From assembly GCA_035633115.1 (NCBI GenBank), contig DASQFN010000079.1:1-64000 (forward strand): 64,000 nucleotides of DNA, read 5' to 3'. A program made the position numbers and the translations under genes. Below, in pieces: positions 43,549-51,970 of this stretch. How positions within the stretch are numbered: position 1 is the first letter of the stretch; every line of letters begins with the position of its first letter. Below the pieces are notes generated by a model. The model made no database searches and was not told the DNA's origin. It saw nothing but the letters and a program-made list of their open reading frames with translations. The DNA is from Gemmatimonadaceae bacterium. GTDB taxonomy: Bacteria > Gemmatimonadota > Gemmatimonadetes > Gemmatimonadales > Gemmatimonadaceae.

Positions 43549-45042
43549 TCAGTTCTCTACCCACAGATCCTCCATGCGCATCGCGGGCGAGACATGAAAC
43601 GGGGTGTTCAGACCGCGGATTCGCCGATGGACGAACCAGGCGGTCGAAACTTGGATCAGCCGTACCATCGGAGGGTCAGCCCGAAATGTTTCCGAAATCT
43701 TGTCGGAGACCCGGTCCGCCTCGTCCGGGTCAGCCGTGTGCTCCAATCGTTCGATCAGGTCGAATGCCTCTTCGTTCGCGTACCTGAGCGGGTTGCCTCT
43801 CCCGAAATCTTTGCGCAATGCCCAGGGATAGTGAAGATGCATCCACGCCTCGAAATCGCCGGCGCCCAGCTTACCCCACATGATTGCGGCATCGTGCAAC
43901 TGGATATCCATCTGCACGCCGACTCGCCGCAATTGCGCCTGGACGTAGACGGCCATCTTTTCGATGCCGGGTCCGCTTTCTACGCTGGCGGTAAAGCGGA
44001 ACGGGCGTCCGTCCTTGTCGAGGATTCCGTCGCCATCGCGGTCCACCCAACCCGCAGCCTCGAGCAGCGTCCGCGCGAAAGCCGTGTCGTATGCCAGCGG
44101 CTCTGGCCAGTCGCGGCGGCGTAACTGCCTCCGCCTAACGATCGCGTCTATGATCAGCGCGTCGGGCGGTAGGTTCATCACACGCAGCAGCTCGCTACGG
44201 TCCAGGGCGTGCGTGAGAGCGAGCCGCACGCGCGGGTCACGGAAGAGCGGATGGTCGGCCTTCCAATAAATAGGAATCGCGGGCGAATTCAGTACACGAT
44301 GGATACTGAAGCGCGCGTCGTTCGCGATGAGCGGGACCTGACTGTCCTCGCCCCTCGCCATGTCTACGTTTCCACTCAGCAATTCCGTCAGACCCGCCTC
44401 GCCAACGAACTTGAGGATAAGGCGTTGAATGCGTGGCTTGCCCTTGTAATAACCTGGATTGGCCTCGAACTCGATCAGTCTCCCGGGCAGGTAACGAACG
44501 AAGCGGAAGGGTCCGTTCCCCACGGGGTGCGTCCAGAAGTCCCACTCCCAGAACTTGCGTCGATCGAGCGACTTGAGCAGGTGCTCCGGGTAGTAGACGA
44601 TGTCGTCGATGTAGTCCGGTCTCGGCGCGCCGATCCGTACCGTCGAGTCGTCGACGATCGTCGCGCTGTATCCGGTATACTCATCGTCGTACTGCGCGAC
44701 CAGATCAACCGTGAACTTGACGTCCCGGGCGGTGACGGGTTCCCCGTCGTCCCATCTAACGTCGGTCCGCAGATGGTACGTCAACTCCTTGAAGTCGGTG
44801 GAAGGTTCCCAGCTTCGCGCCAGCCGGCCCTCGAGCTCGCCGTGCTCATTGAGCGTCGCGAGCGGAAGAAACATGAGGAAATCCAGATTCTGCCACTGGT
44901 CCGGCTGCAAGGCGCCCGCGTCCGGGACCGCCATGACTACTGTTGTGCCGCGGTTGAGCCCCGGATCGCGCGCCTCGCGACACGCGCCCGCAACAAGCAA
45001 CGCAATGAGCGACGGAAGCAGCGCTGAACGGACGGTGGTCAT
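43549..45042 (-). CDS. SBP1: peptide ABC substrate-binding lipoprotein (first gene of the array)
   Basis: A 497-aa SBP_bac_5 member; signal PSLIALLVAGA|C then REARDPGLNRG. It groups with SBP19, SBP3 and SBP16. In the paired region FVGEAGLTELLSGNVDMARG is the same as in SBP3. Blocks are LTYHLRTDVRWDDGEPVTA, WTHPVGNGPFRFVRYLPGRL and VRLALTHALDRSEL (the usual RRAL is RLAL here); loop DRDGDGILDKDGRPF. It starts the whole minus-strand array. Upstream lies fragmentary plus-strand material and only a weak promoter match. Confidence 0.9.
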   Translation of the reverse strand: MTTVRSALLPSLIALLVAGACREARDPGLNRGTTVVMAVPDAGALQPDQWQNLDFLMFLPLATLNEHGELEGRLARSWEPSTDFKELTYHLRTDVRWDDGEPVTARDVKFTVDLVAQYDDEYTGYSATIVDDSTVRIGAPRPDYIDDIVYYPEHLLKSLDRRKFWEWDFWTHPVGNGPFRFVRYLPGRLIEFEANPGYYKGKPRIQRLILKFVGEAGLTELLSGNVDMARGEDSQVPLIANDARFSIHRVLNSPAIPIYWKADHPLFRDPRVRLALTHALDRSELLRVMNLPPDALIIDAIVRRRQLRRRDWPEPLAYDTAFARTLLEAAGWVDRDGDGILDKDGRPFRFTASVESGPGIEKMAVYVQAQLRRVGVQMDIQLHDAAIMWGKLGAGDFEAWMHLHYPWALRKDFGRGNPLRYANEEAFDLIERLEHTADPDEADRVSDKISETFRADPPMVRLIQVSTAWFVHRRIRGLNTPFHVSPAMRMEDLWVEN

Positions 45043-45111
45043 CGACGCACTGTCTCATCTCCGGCTAGGGGTGCCGCGTGTGCTCCATCGGATCAGGAAA
45101 ATCGCAATGAA

Positions 45112-45141
45112 AATATGGCCCGGTGAGCACTCTCCAGTCCA
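45112..45141 (-). promoter_or_regulatory. Weak candidate promoter of the SBP array
   Basis: Reading toward SBP1: TGGACT (45136-45141) and CATATT (45112-45117) separated by 18 bases, about 70 bases before the ATG. Each box matches sigma70 consensus at four of six positions. The match is weak and the surroundings are G+C-rich, so this is only a candidate. Confidence 0.2.
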
Positions 45142-45199
45142 CCGTTACGGGCGCGGGTCACTCCGACCGTTGCGCAATTCCGTAGATGAGTCTACACGA

Positions 45200-45830
45200 T
45201 ACGTGATCTGCGCATCGAGGCCGGGGCCGTTCATGTTCTGGGAGAAGCAAATTCGCTAAGCGGCAATTACACGGCAGCGATCGCGGCGAATGAGCGGCTT
45301 CTGGCGGTCAGTCGGGAGCTGCATGGACACGTCGCAGATCGCCCTCGCCTTCAATCAGCTTGCGATCGACTTCAGACACGTTGGACGCTTCGACGATGCC
45401 ACCCGCGTGCTTGAACAGGCGCTTGCCATCAATCGGAGCAGGAAGAGCGAGGTCGGGATTGCACAGGGCCTTTACAACCTCTCGAACGTTGTCGCATCCA
45501 CCGGAGATCTCGAGCGCGCGATTCAGCTTCGTGAGGAATCACTCGGCCACGCCGACCGGATCGGGGAGCGCCGGGGCCAGTCGCTCATCCTCACGTCACT
45601 CGGCGCCGCACAGCTGCAGATCGGGAATCGAGAGGCGGCGAGGCCGTACCTGGTGAGGGCTCTCGCTCTCGGCCCGCTGATTCATGCAGGAGTTCTACGA
45701 CACGCTTCGTGACGGACGTCAGCCCGCACGCGCGCTACTGGAGGTACGTCAAAGGTACCTGGAGCGGGATGCAGGCGGGCATCCCTCGCGATGGGCTGCA
45801 TTTGTGCTGGTGGGGGCGGTGCAACAGTAG
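45200..45830 (+). pseudogene. TPR-CHAT protein remnant
   Basis: Three pieces in different frames read as one decayed gene. The first is LRIEAGAVHVLGEANSLSGN then YTAAIAANERLLAVSRELHG. After a frameshift near 45315, TPR repeats follow (ALAFNQLAIDFRHVGRFDDA, LGAAQLQIGNREAARPYLV). After a deletion the end of a CHAT domain appears (MQEFYDTLRDGRQPARALLE, then HPSRWAAFVLVGAVQQ and a stop at 45830). CHAT is a caspase-like protease fold; TPR-CHAT proteins are widespread and often function in signalling or defence. The catalytic His/Cys part is missing, so it cannot be active. Confidence 0.6.
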
Positions 45831-45876
45831 ACAACGTCCTGCGCGACTTACTCTGACGTTGCACAGTCATACACTG

Positions 45877-45915
45877 CGCAATGATTCCTGGCGCTAACGC
45901 AATGATTCCTGGCGC
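45877..45915. repeat. 18-bp direct repeat
   Basis: The 18-mer CGCAATGATTCCTGGCGC occurs at 45877-45894 and 45898-45915, a 21-base period, at the start of a GNAT-like fragment. It may mark a short tandem duplication near a breakpoint in this fragment-rich region. Confidence 0.6.
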
Positions 45916-45981
45916 GACGACTCTTCCAACGCTTGCCACTGAGCGCCTCGAGCTCCGCTGGCTCGTACCCAGCGACCTGAT
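45902..45981 (+). pseudogene. GNAT acetyltransferase N-terminal remnant
   Basis: From ATG 45902 the frame reads TTLPTLATERLELRWLVPSD, the usual first strand and beta-bulge of GNAT-family N-acetyltransferases (TERL-LR). Similarity ends after about 25 residues and the frame stops at 46034. The acetyl-CoA-binding part is absent. The assignment rests on one short, fairly characteristic motif. Confidence 0.4.
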
Positions 45982-46148
45982 TGGTTTTCGCGGGTGGGAA
46001 TACGAGTTCTTCGAGTTTCGCATTCGGCAGGCCTAACATACGTTGCTGCGGACAAGCACTCTATTGAAGCTCGCTTCGCTCGCAACTATTTAGATGTGCT
46101 TGCAGCAGAACTTGAACGTTATCTAGCCGTAACTACCTGCGTATTGTA

Positions 46149-46382
46149 TTGAAGACAACAGGATACTTCGAGCACGTTCGCAGGCGCCCCGATCGGGCTC
46201 GCATCCTCGACAAGTGGATCGAGCTAGCGATTAGCCAGCCGGTTGCCGAGAAGGTCCAATCCGATGGTCGTGTGCAGCGCTGGACATTCATCGCGTCGGA
46301 GGGGCGTTATCTTAGGATTGTATTGCTGGAGGATCGCGAGACCGTTCACAACGCATTCTTCGACCGCGGGTTCCGACCATGA
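46149..46382 (+). CDS. Small DUF4258-like protein, partner of DUF2283 gene
   Basis: 77 aa from TTG 46149. Sequence features (YFEHVRRRPDRARILDKWIE, VQSDGRVQRWTFIA, GRYLRIVLLEDRETVHNAFF) fit the DUF4258-like small alpha/beta fold, related to RelE/HigB-type toxin folds. It overlaps the next gene's ATG by 4 nt (ATGA), so the two are coupled. It is probably the first member of a toxin-antitoxin-like or regulatory pair; function is untested. It is intact amid surrounding gene debris, suggesting selection or recent arrival. Confidence 0.6.
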   Translation: MKTTGYFEHVRRRPDRARILDKWIELAISQPVAEKVQSDGRVQRWTFIASEGRYLRIVLLEDRETVHNAFFDRGFRP

Positions 46383-46585
46383 ATGTCAAGTACTTCAAGG
46401 ACACAGATACAGCTCTGCTCGAGTTCTCAGATCAACCCGTGGACGAAACGCGGGAGATTTCGGAGAACGTGTATGTGGATCTGGACAAACAGGGGAACCT
46501 GGTCAGCATGACCATCGAACACGCCGCACGTCGGGCCTCCCTCCCGCACGTGAGTGTCGAAGAGATCGACGCGAGCGCCGTATAA
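46379..46585 (+). CDS. DUF2283 domain protein
   Basis: 68 aa with the DUF2283 pattern: KYFKDTDTALLEFSDQP, then ETREISENVYVDLDKQGNLV and SMTIEHAA. The family forms small beta-rich proteins, commonly encoded right after a DUF4258-like or toxin-like gene. ATG 46379 overlaps the stop of that partner. It is the likely antitoxin or binding partner in such a pair, but no biochemical role is established for the family. Confidence 0.75.
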   Translation: MNVKYFKDTDTALLEFSDQPVDETREISENVYVDLDKQGNLVSMTIEHAARRASLPHVSVEEIDASAV

Positions 46586-46729
46586 CGCCGGGCGTTAGAC
46601 GGCGATGAGCCTCGGCCATGTTCAACGGCGATCAAGAACGCCTTCCGAGCCGACGTGTTGATTGCGCGAGGCGGACTCACCGTACTCTAGGGAATCATGG
46701 CCGCTGAATACACCTTATCGGACTGGTGA

Positions 46730-47176
46730 ATGAGCCGACCGGGCTTGGTCGTGCAGTCGCTCGCTCGGCCATACAAGGTTACCATCCCGATGGTCGTGCT
46801 GGTGGGGATGGTCCCGTTTTACATCTTCATCGCCGGGCCAGCCCCGGGGCGGACGCAGCACGTTCCCGGGGTGGCGATCGGCGGCCTGCGTCCCAACGGC
46901 ACCGTGATGGCGGGCGGCGGTGTCCGCGAGAAAAACGTGCGCAGTCTCTTGTCAGTCTCCGGGGTGCGAGAGGTTCACGTTCGACTCACTCGTCTGACAC
47001 AGGGCGGACAACCGCCGGCTCGTCGTGACCTGAGTATCCGCAGGCCTTTGCCCAAAGACGAGGGAGCGTGGGAAGAGACGGACGAGCGGCGTGTGCGAAG
47101 CTTCGTCAGAACCGTGGCCGCCATATCCGAGCCCAGCCACGGCATGACCGCGGGTGAGTCAAGTCGCGACGCCTAG
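46730..47176 (+). pseudogene. Chimeric ORF: PAP2-type membrane N-terminus joined to CutC C-terminus
   Basis: 148 codons. Residues 1-45 (LARPYKVTIPMVVLVGMVPF, YIFIAGPAPGRTQHVPGVA) resemble the first membrane segment of PAP2-type phosphatases. From about residue 50 (GTVMAGGGVREKNVRSLLSV, then SGVREVHVR and DERRVRSFV) it resembles the C-terminal strands of CutC, a TIM-barrel copper-homeostasis family. Neither domain is complete and no known family has this fusion, so two gene fragments joined by deletion is the simplest reading. Expression as a small membrane protein cannot be ruled out. Confidence 0.5.
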
Positions 47177-47224
47177 CGATCGCTGAAGCTGATCCAGCAT
47201 CTCTTTATCTAGACATCAAGCAGT

Positions 47225-48538
47225 TCAGGCGGCCGACGTGGCGCCGACTCGCTTCAGCAATTCACGAACGGTAGCAGCGGCCTGCTCGACGACCTCACGC
47301 TCATCACATACCTCTACCACGCCGGCATGCATCATCACTCGGCCGTCGCATATCGTCGTATGCACGCACGCCGCGTTCGCGGCGTAAACCAGCTGCGACA
47401 CGGGATCGTGCAGCGGCTGCGTCGCAGGCCCTGAGAAATCCACGAGAATGAGGTCCGCTGGAGCGCCAACCTCGATGCGACCGGAACCTAGGCGAAATAC
47501 CTCCGCGGGCGTCGTCGTCGCCATCGCGAGCGCTTCCGCCGCCGACAGCGCAACGGCGCTGCGCTCTCTGTGCTTCTGCAGCAGCGCAGCGAGCTTCATC
47601 GCTTCGATCATGCTGAGCGTATTGTTCGATGCCGCGCCGTCGGTGCCGAGGCAGACACGCACACCCGCGGCGCGCGCTGCAGCCAGCGGGAAGATGCCGC
47701 CCGTAGCGAGCTTCAGATTCGCAGCCGGGTTCGTCACAAGCGACGCCCCGGCTGCGCCGAGGAGTGAGAGCTCGTCGTCGTCGAGGAACTGCCCGTGCGC
47801 CGCGACCAGCCGCGGCCCGATGAGACCTGACCGCTCGAGCAGCATTGTCGGCCGGCAGCCGTGGAGGCGGAGACAGTTCTCGACTTCGTCCTCGGTCTCC
47901 GAGAGATGGATGTGCACGAGCAGGTCGTGCTCGGTGGCGATCTCGCTCACCCATCTGAGATCGTCAGGTGTCACGGTGTAGACTGAGTGCGGCGCGGCGC
48001 ACAGCCTGACGCGACCACTCTCGCTCGCAGGCGCTTCCCTCGCCAGTCGCTCGAGTGCCGCCTTCTGCCGCGTCACCATCTCCGCGTCCCCCGCGTCGAT
48101 GATGGTCTGCCCGATCAGCGCGCGCACTCCCAGCTCCTCCGCCGCTCGCACGAGTGCCGGCCGATGCCAGTACATCTCGTTGAAGAACGTCGTCCCCCCG
48201 CGGATCATCTCGACGATGCCGAGTCGCGCGCCGGCGTAAACGTCCTCCTCGGTGAGCTGCGCCTCTGCCGGCCAGATACGCGTGCGCAGCCAATCCATCA
48301 GCGGCATGTCGTCCCCGTAACCGCGGAACAACACCATTGCCACGTGGGTGTGTCCGTTTCGGAAGGACGGGAACGCGTGCAGCCCCTGAGCGTCAATCAC
48401 CCGAGCATCGTTTTTTTCACCACTTCGCCCGGTATCGGGAGTTCGCGCATGCGGACGAATCGATTCGATCCGCCCGTCGCTTATGGTGACGTCGTGCGCC
48501 TTGCCATTCAGGACGGCCGCGCGTATTTCCAGGTTCAA
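47225..48538 (-). CDS. Amidohydrolase, SAH/MTA deaminase (TrzA/AtzA) type
   Basis: About 437 aa from TTG 48538 (GCGAGG upstream); a longer TTG start at 48592 is possible. Metal ligands typical of the subgroup are visible: HxH in NGHTHVAM, His in HIHLSETEDE, His in LVAAHGQF and Asp in CLGTDGAASNN. MIRGGTTFFNEMYW and NPAANLKLATGG are also diagnostic. Characterised relatives deaminate S-adenosylhomocysteine, 5'-methylthioadenosine or related purines, or chlorinated triazines; SAH/MTA is the likeliest substrate. It is divergent from the serine hydrolase gene, with about 160 nt between starts that may hold both promoters. Confidence 0.88.
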   Translation of the reverse strand: MNLEIRAAVLNGKAHDVTISDGRIESIRPHARTPDTGRSGEKNDARVIDAQGLHAFPSFRNGHTHVAMVLFRGYGDDMPLMDWLRTRIWPAEAQLTEEDVYAGARLGIVEMIRGGTTFFNEMYWHRPALVRAAEELGVRALIGQTIIDAGDAEMVTRQKAALERLAREAPASESGRVRLCAAPHSVYTVTPDDLRWVSEIATEHDLLVHIHLSETEDEVENCLRLHGCRPTMLLERSGLIGPRLVAAHGQFLDDDELSLLGAAGASLVTNPAANLKLATGGIFPLAAARAAGVRVCLGTDGAASNNTLSMIEAMKLAALLQKHRERSAVALSAAEALAMATTTPAEVFRLGSGRIEVGAPADLILVDFSGPATQPLHDPVSQLVYAANAACVHTTICDGRVMMHAGVVEVCDEREVVEQAAATVRELLKRVGATSAA

Positions 48539-48696
48539 ATTGCCTCGCTTCCTATTTCGAATTGAGAGTGCATTTGCGGACTGTCTCTCCAACCCGAGGT
48601 GACAAGCAAAATCGGGATGCGGCCTTCCACAAGCGTTGTAAACGTGCTCGAAGCCTGACTGTAGCGCTTAGCCCGCCATCGCTATCCGGAGAAACT

Positions 48697-49887
48697 ATGC
48701 GCTCTATGTCGATAATCGCAGGACTCGTGACGTGCGCACTCCCGACGAGGGCACCTCCCGTCGCCGCTCAGAGCGCGGAGATCGCGCGTCTGATTGCAAA
48801 GATCGAAGCGCCGCAAGTGCCCAACCGGCAGGGCTACGACGCATTCACACTTGCGGAGCTGATGCAACGCGCGCGCGTGCCGGGAGTGAGCATCGCCGTC
48901 ATCAAGGACTACCGGATCCACTGGGCGAAGGGTTACGGCGTCGCTGACGTCGAGACCGGTCGGCTCATTGACACGGGCACCGTGTTTCAGGCGGCGTCGA
49001 TCAGCAAGCCGGTGTTCGCGATGACGGTGGTGAAGCTCGCACAGGATGGGAAGGTGTCGCTGGATGGTGATGTAAACGCCCTGCTCAAGTCGTGGCGCGT
49101 CCCGACGAGCGAGCACACGCGCGGACAGGTCGTAACGTTGCGCTCGCTGCTCAGTCACACTTCGGGCGCCGACGACGGATTCGGATTTCCCGGCTACAAT
49201 CCCGACGAGCCGCGTCCTACGCTCGTGCAGATTCTGAACGGAGAAAAGCCGTCGAATGTCGGCCCGGTGACGTTCGCGCGCTCGCCGTATTCCGGCGCCA
49301 AGTATTCCGGTGGCGCCTTTACGGTCGCGCAGCTCGCAATCGTGGAGTTCATCGGGCGTCCGCTCGCTGATTTCACGCACGAGCTGCTCCTCGGGGCAAT
49401 CGGCATGTCGCGCAGCTCATTCGAACAGCCGATCTCCGAAACGCTCGCTGCGAATGCGGCAAGCGCACACAATGGCGCGGGACGCCGGAATGTCGCGCCC
49501 TGGCACATCTATCCCGAGCAGGCGGCAGCGGGACTGTGGACCACGCCGGGCGATCTCGCGCGCTTCGCAATTGAGGTGCAACGCGCGATTCGCGGACCGA
49601 AGGGCGCAATACTGACGCAGACGTCAGCGCGCGAGATGCTAATGCCGATCGGAACCGGAGGATACGCTGTCGGGCTAGGGATCGCTCAGCGCGGCCAGGG
49701 CTGGTACTTCAGCCATGGCGGTTCCAACTGGGGCTTCCAGTGCCTCCTTGTCGCGCACGTCAGAAAGGGCTACGGCGTAGTGATCATGACAAACGGTGAC
49801 GGCGGCGGTCAGTTACTCAGCGAGATCGAGGGACGCGTCGCCGCCGCGTACGGCTGGGATACGCTCGACAAGTCCATCCCTCGCTGA
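48697..49887 (+). CDS. Secreted serine hydrolase, beta-lactamase/class C fold
   Basis: 396 aa. ATG 48697 has GGAGA 6 bases upstream and gives a signal peptide (MRSMSIIAGLVTCALPTRA...VAAQ). Catalytic motifs of the beta-lactamase/esterase fold are SxxK (AASISKPVF), Tyr in AKYSGGAF (YxN position as YSG) and HGG in YFSHGGSNWGFQ. Family members are D-Ala-D-Ala carboxypeptidases, aminopeptidases or esterases; lactamase activity cannot be assumed. The extended upstream frame to 48562 is non-homologous and overlaps the amidohydrolase promoter region. Confidence 0.88.
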   Translation: MRSMSIIAGLVTCALPTRAPPVAAQSAEIARLIAKIEAPQVPNRQGYDAFTLAELMQRARVPGVSIAVIKDYRIHWAKGYGVADVETGRLIDTGTVFQAASISKPVFAMTVVKLAQDGKVSLDGDVNALLKSWRVPTSEHTRGQVVTLRSLLSHTSGADDGFGFPGYNPDEPRPTLVQILNGEKPSNVGPVTFARSPYSGAKYSGGAFTVAQLAIVEFIGRPLADFTHELLLGAIGMSRSSFEQPISETLAANAASAHNGAGRRNVAPWHIYPEQAAAGLWTTPGDLARFAIEVQRAIRGPKGAILTQTSAREMLMPIGTGGYAVGLGIAQRGQGWYFSHGGSNWGFQCLLVAHVRKGYGVVIMTNGDGGGQLLSEIEGRVAAAYGWDTLDKSIPR

Positions 49888-50040
49888 ACCCGGCCAACGT
49901 CTTTCTGGCCACGAATCAGCCCCCGGAGCTAGAAGTTCGCTCATGACGAGCATTGTATTGGTGCCGGGCGACTATCTCTTTGGCGACATGCACGCTGGAG
50001 TACGTAAGTGAAATCGACTGCGAACCCTTTGTGAGGCTTC

Positions 50041-50331
50041 ATGAGCATTGCTCCCACTACAGGCGGTCGAAGTCCCGCGAGCCGGCTCCGCATTTGGGTC
50101 GGCATCGTACTCCTTATGCTTGGGCTGATCGGCCATCTGTACGCGGCGCACGCCATGGGCGGAAGTACAGTGGCCTACACCCATCACGTGTTCGGCTTCT
50201 TCCTGATTCTCGTCCTGACGGGCGCCATCATCGCGGCCCTAGGGTGGCGCTTCTGGCGATCCCGCCCTGACATCACGGTGATGGCGGTTGGCGCGGTGCA
50301 GGCGCTCTTCGGTCTACTCGTGGCCGTCTAA
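50041..50331 (+). CDS. Small membrane protein of unknown function
   Basis: 96 aa with three predicted helices: about residues 18-38 (WVGIVLLMLGLIGHLYAAHA), 48-68 (HVFGFFLILVLTGAIIAALG) and 79-96 (TVMAVGAVQALFGLLVAV). It has several His residues at the first loop (THHVF). No family was recognised. It lies 73 nt before the NRAMP-like gene, in the same direction, so it may share its transcript. Confidence 0.55.
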   Translation: MSIAPTTGGRSPASRLRIWVGIVLLMLGLIGHLYAAHAMGGSTVAYTHHVFGFFLILVLTGAIIAALGWRFWRSRPDITVMAVGAVQALFGLLVAV

Positions 50332-50404
50332 CCCACGCCCATCACAGGGCGCGGTTTGCCTCTTCGTTGAATCCTTCATCATTCCGCTCGCCCAGGGAGA
50401 CACG

Positions 50405-51865
50405 GTGAACATCGAAGCCAGGTCAGGTCTCGACCCTTGGAAAAAAGCCGAGCTGCCCGAGCCGCCGATGCCCAGTGGGCTGGGCTGGCTCGGAGTCGTC
50501 GGCCCCGGCGTCATCGTACTCGGCGCAGCGATCGGCGGCGGCGAATTTCTGCTCGGTCCAGCCGTTTTCGTTCGCTACGGTTTCTCCCTCCTCTGGATCA
50601 CGGCGGTCGCAGTATTCCTCCAGACCGTGTTCAACACCGAGCTGATGCGCTACACACTCGCCACCGGCGAGCCGGTATTCACCGGGTTCATGCGCACGCG
50701 CCCGTCGGCAACACTCTGGGGCTGGGTGTACGCGTTCCTCTTCATCCTCCAGCTCGGGTGGCCCGCATGGGCCGCGAACGCAGCGGCGGCCGCCTTCTTC
50801 CTTTTCACGAAGCGCCTGCCTGAAGCGGCCGATGCCAACGCGGTTTACCTCATTGGCGTCGGCACTTTCCTCGCGTGCGTAGCGATTCTTCTTTTCGGCC
50901 GCCGCATCGAGCGGACACTCGAGCTCCTGAACGCAATCCTCATTGTCTGCATCCTCGGCAGCTTTGTTGTGCTGGCAGTGATCTTCGTGCCGCTGACGAT
51001 CTGGATTGCCGGTGCTGCAGGTTATGCAGGGTTCAGTGTGGAGCAGCGCGCGTTCGATTTTCTCCCGCAGAACGCTGACTTCTTCCTCCTCGGCGCGCTC
51101 GCGGCATACTCGGGTGCCGGCGGAGTTGCGAATGTCGTGTTATCCAACTGGGCGCGCGACCGCGGATACGGGATGGGACAACGCACCGGCTTCATCCCTG
51201 CCGCCGTCGGCGGCGAGAAGGGACATGTCGCACCCACCGGATTCATTTTCACGCCTGATGCCGAGTCCATGAAACGGTGGCGCGGCTGGTGGAACGTTGT
51301 GCGCGCGGACCAGTGGGGAGTCTTCTTCGTCGGCGCCATTCTCGGCATGCTGCTTCCAGCGCTTCTCTACGTGAACTTCCTCCCCGCTGGAAGCGACATT
51401 CGCGGACTTGGGATAGCCGCAGCACTCGCCAATGCGATCGGCGCCCAGGCCGGACCATTGCTCGCCGGATTCATCGCGTTCCTCGGTGTGTGGCTGCTTT
51501 TCAAATCACAGCTCGACCTGCTCGAGGCGACGGTGCGAGTTGTCACTGACCTGGTCTGGACCGGAAGCTCGCGTGCACGGAGCTGGCGTGGCGGCGACGT
51601 GCGTGCGCTCTACTATACGGTACTCGTCATCGTTGTTATCTGGGGCATGATTGCACTCCGCCTCGCCCAGCCGATCGTGCTGTTACAGCTCGGAGCCAAC
51701 ATTGCCGGAGCGACGTTCGTCATTGCCGCTGCGCACCTGCTCTACATCAACACACGATTGCTGCCCGAGGAGCTGCGTCCTCCCGTATGGCGACGCGCGT
51801 GTCTCGTAGGGATGATGTTGTTCTACTCTTTCTTCGCGGTGCTGTCGGCACGCACCCTGTTCTAG
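50405..51865 (+). CDS. NRAMP-like divalent-metal or solute transporter
   Basis: 486 aa from GTG 50405 (GGGAGA upstream), with about eleven membrane helices. The layout is that of NRAMP/SLC11-related proteins. The helix-1 DPGN metal motif is replaced by AAIGGGEFLLGP, and the helix-6 region reads ALAAYSGAGGVANVVLSNWA, lacking the MPH-type motif. This belongs to a non-canonical subgroup whose substrates are mostly unknown. Divalent-metal transport should be treated as a family-level guess. A soluble-looking loop (about MGQRTGFIPAAVGGEKGH) sits between helices 6 and 7. Confidence 0.75.
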   Translation: MNIEARSGLDPWKKAELPEPPMPSGLGWLGVVGPGVIVLGAAIGGGEFLLGPAVFVRYGFSLLWITAVAVFLQTVFNTELMRYTLATGEPVFTGFMRTRPSATLWGWVYAFLFILQLGWPAWAANAAAAAFFLFTKRLPEAADANAVYLIGVGTFLACVAILLFGRRIERTLELLNAILIVCILGSFVVLAVIFVPLTIWIAGAAGYAGFSVEQRAFDFLPQNADFFLLGALAAYSGAGGVANVVLSNWARDRGYGMGQRTGFIPAAVGGEKGHVAPTGFIFTPDAESMKRWRGWWNVVRADQWGVFFVGAILGMLLPALLYVNFLPAGSDIRGLGIAAALANAIGAQAGPLLAGFIAFLGVWLLFKSQLDLLEATVRVVTDLVWTGSSRARSWRGGDVRALYYTVLVIVVIWGMIALRLAQPIVLLQLGANIAGATFVIAAAHLLYINTRLLPEELRPPVWRRACLVGMMLFYSFFAVLSARTLF

Positions 51866-51970
51866 CTGAGTGCGGGCTTAGTGGACGGTCATCCGCGCTG
51901 GCGGTTGGGTCGGCCACAGCACAAAATCATGCAGGGCAGCCGACGGTCTCCACACATGATGAGCGACCTC

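Noticed and set aside
5801-45042. Repeated SBP blocks considered as a CRISPR or satellite array
   Set aside because: The repeats are about 1.5-kb protein-coding paralogues that diverge along their length, without short direct repeats and unique spacers.
45848-46039. Minus-strand short frame beginning MLGLPNAKLEELVFPP
   Set aside because: Slight resemblance to a DUF6883-like start, but too short and unsupported; it overlaps the GNAT remnant and repeats.
46432-46680. Minus-strand 82-codon frame
   Set aside because: Antisense to the DUF2283 gene, with no recognisable features.
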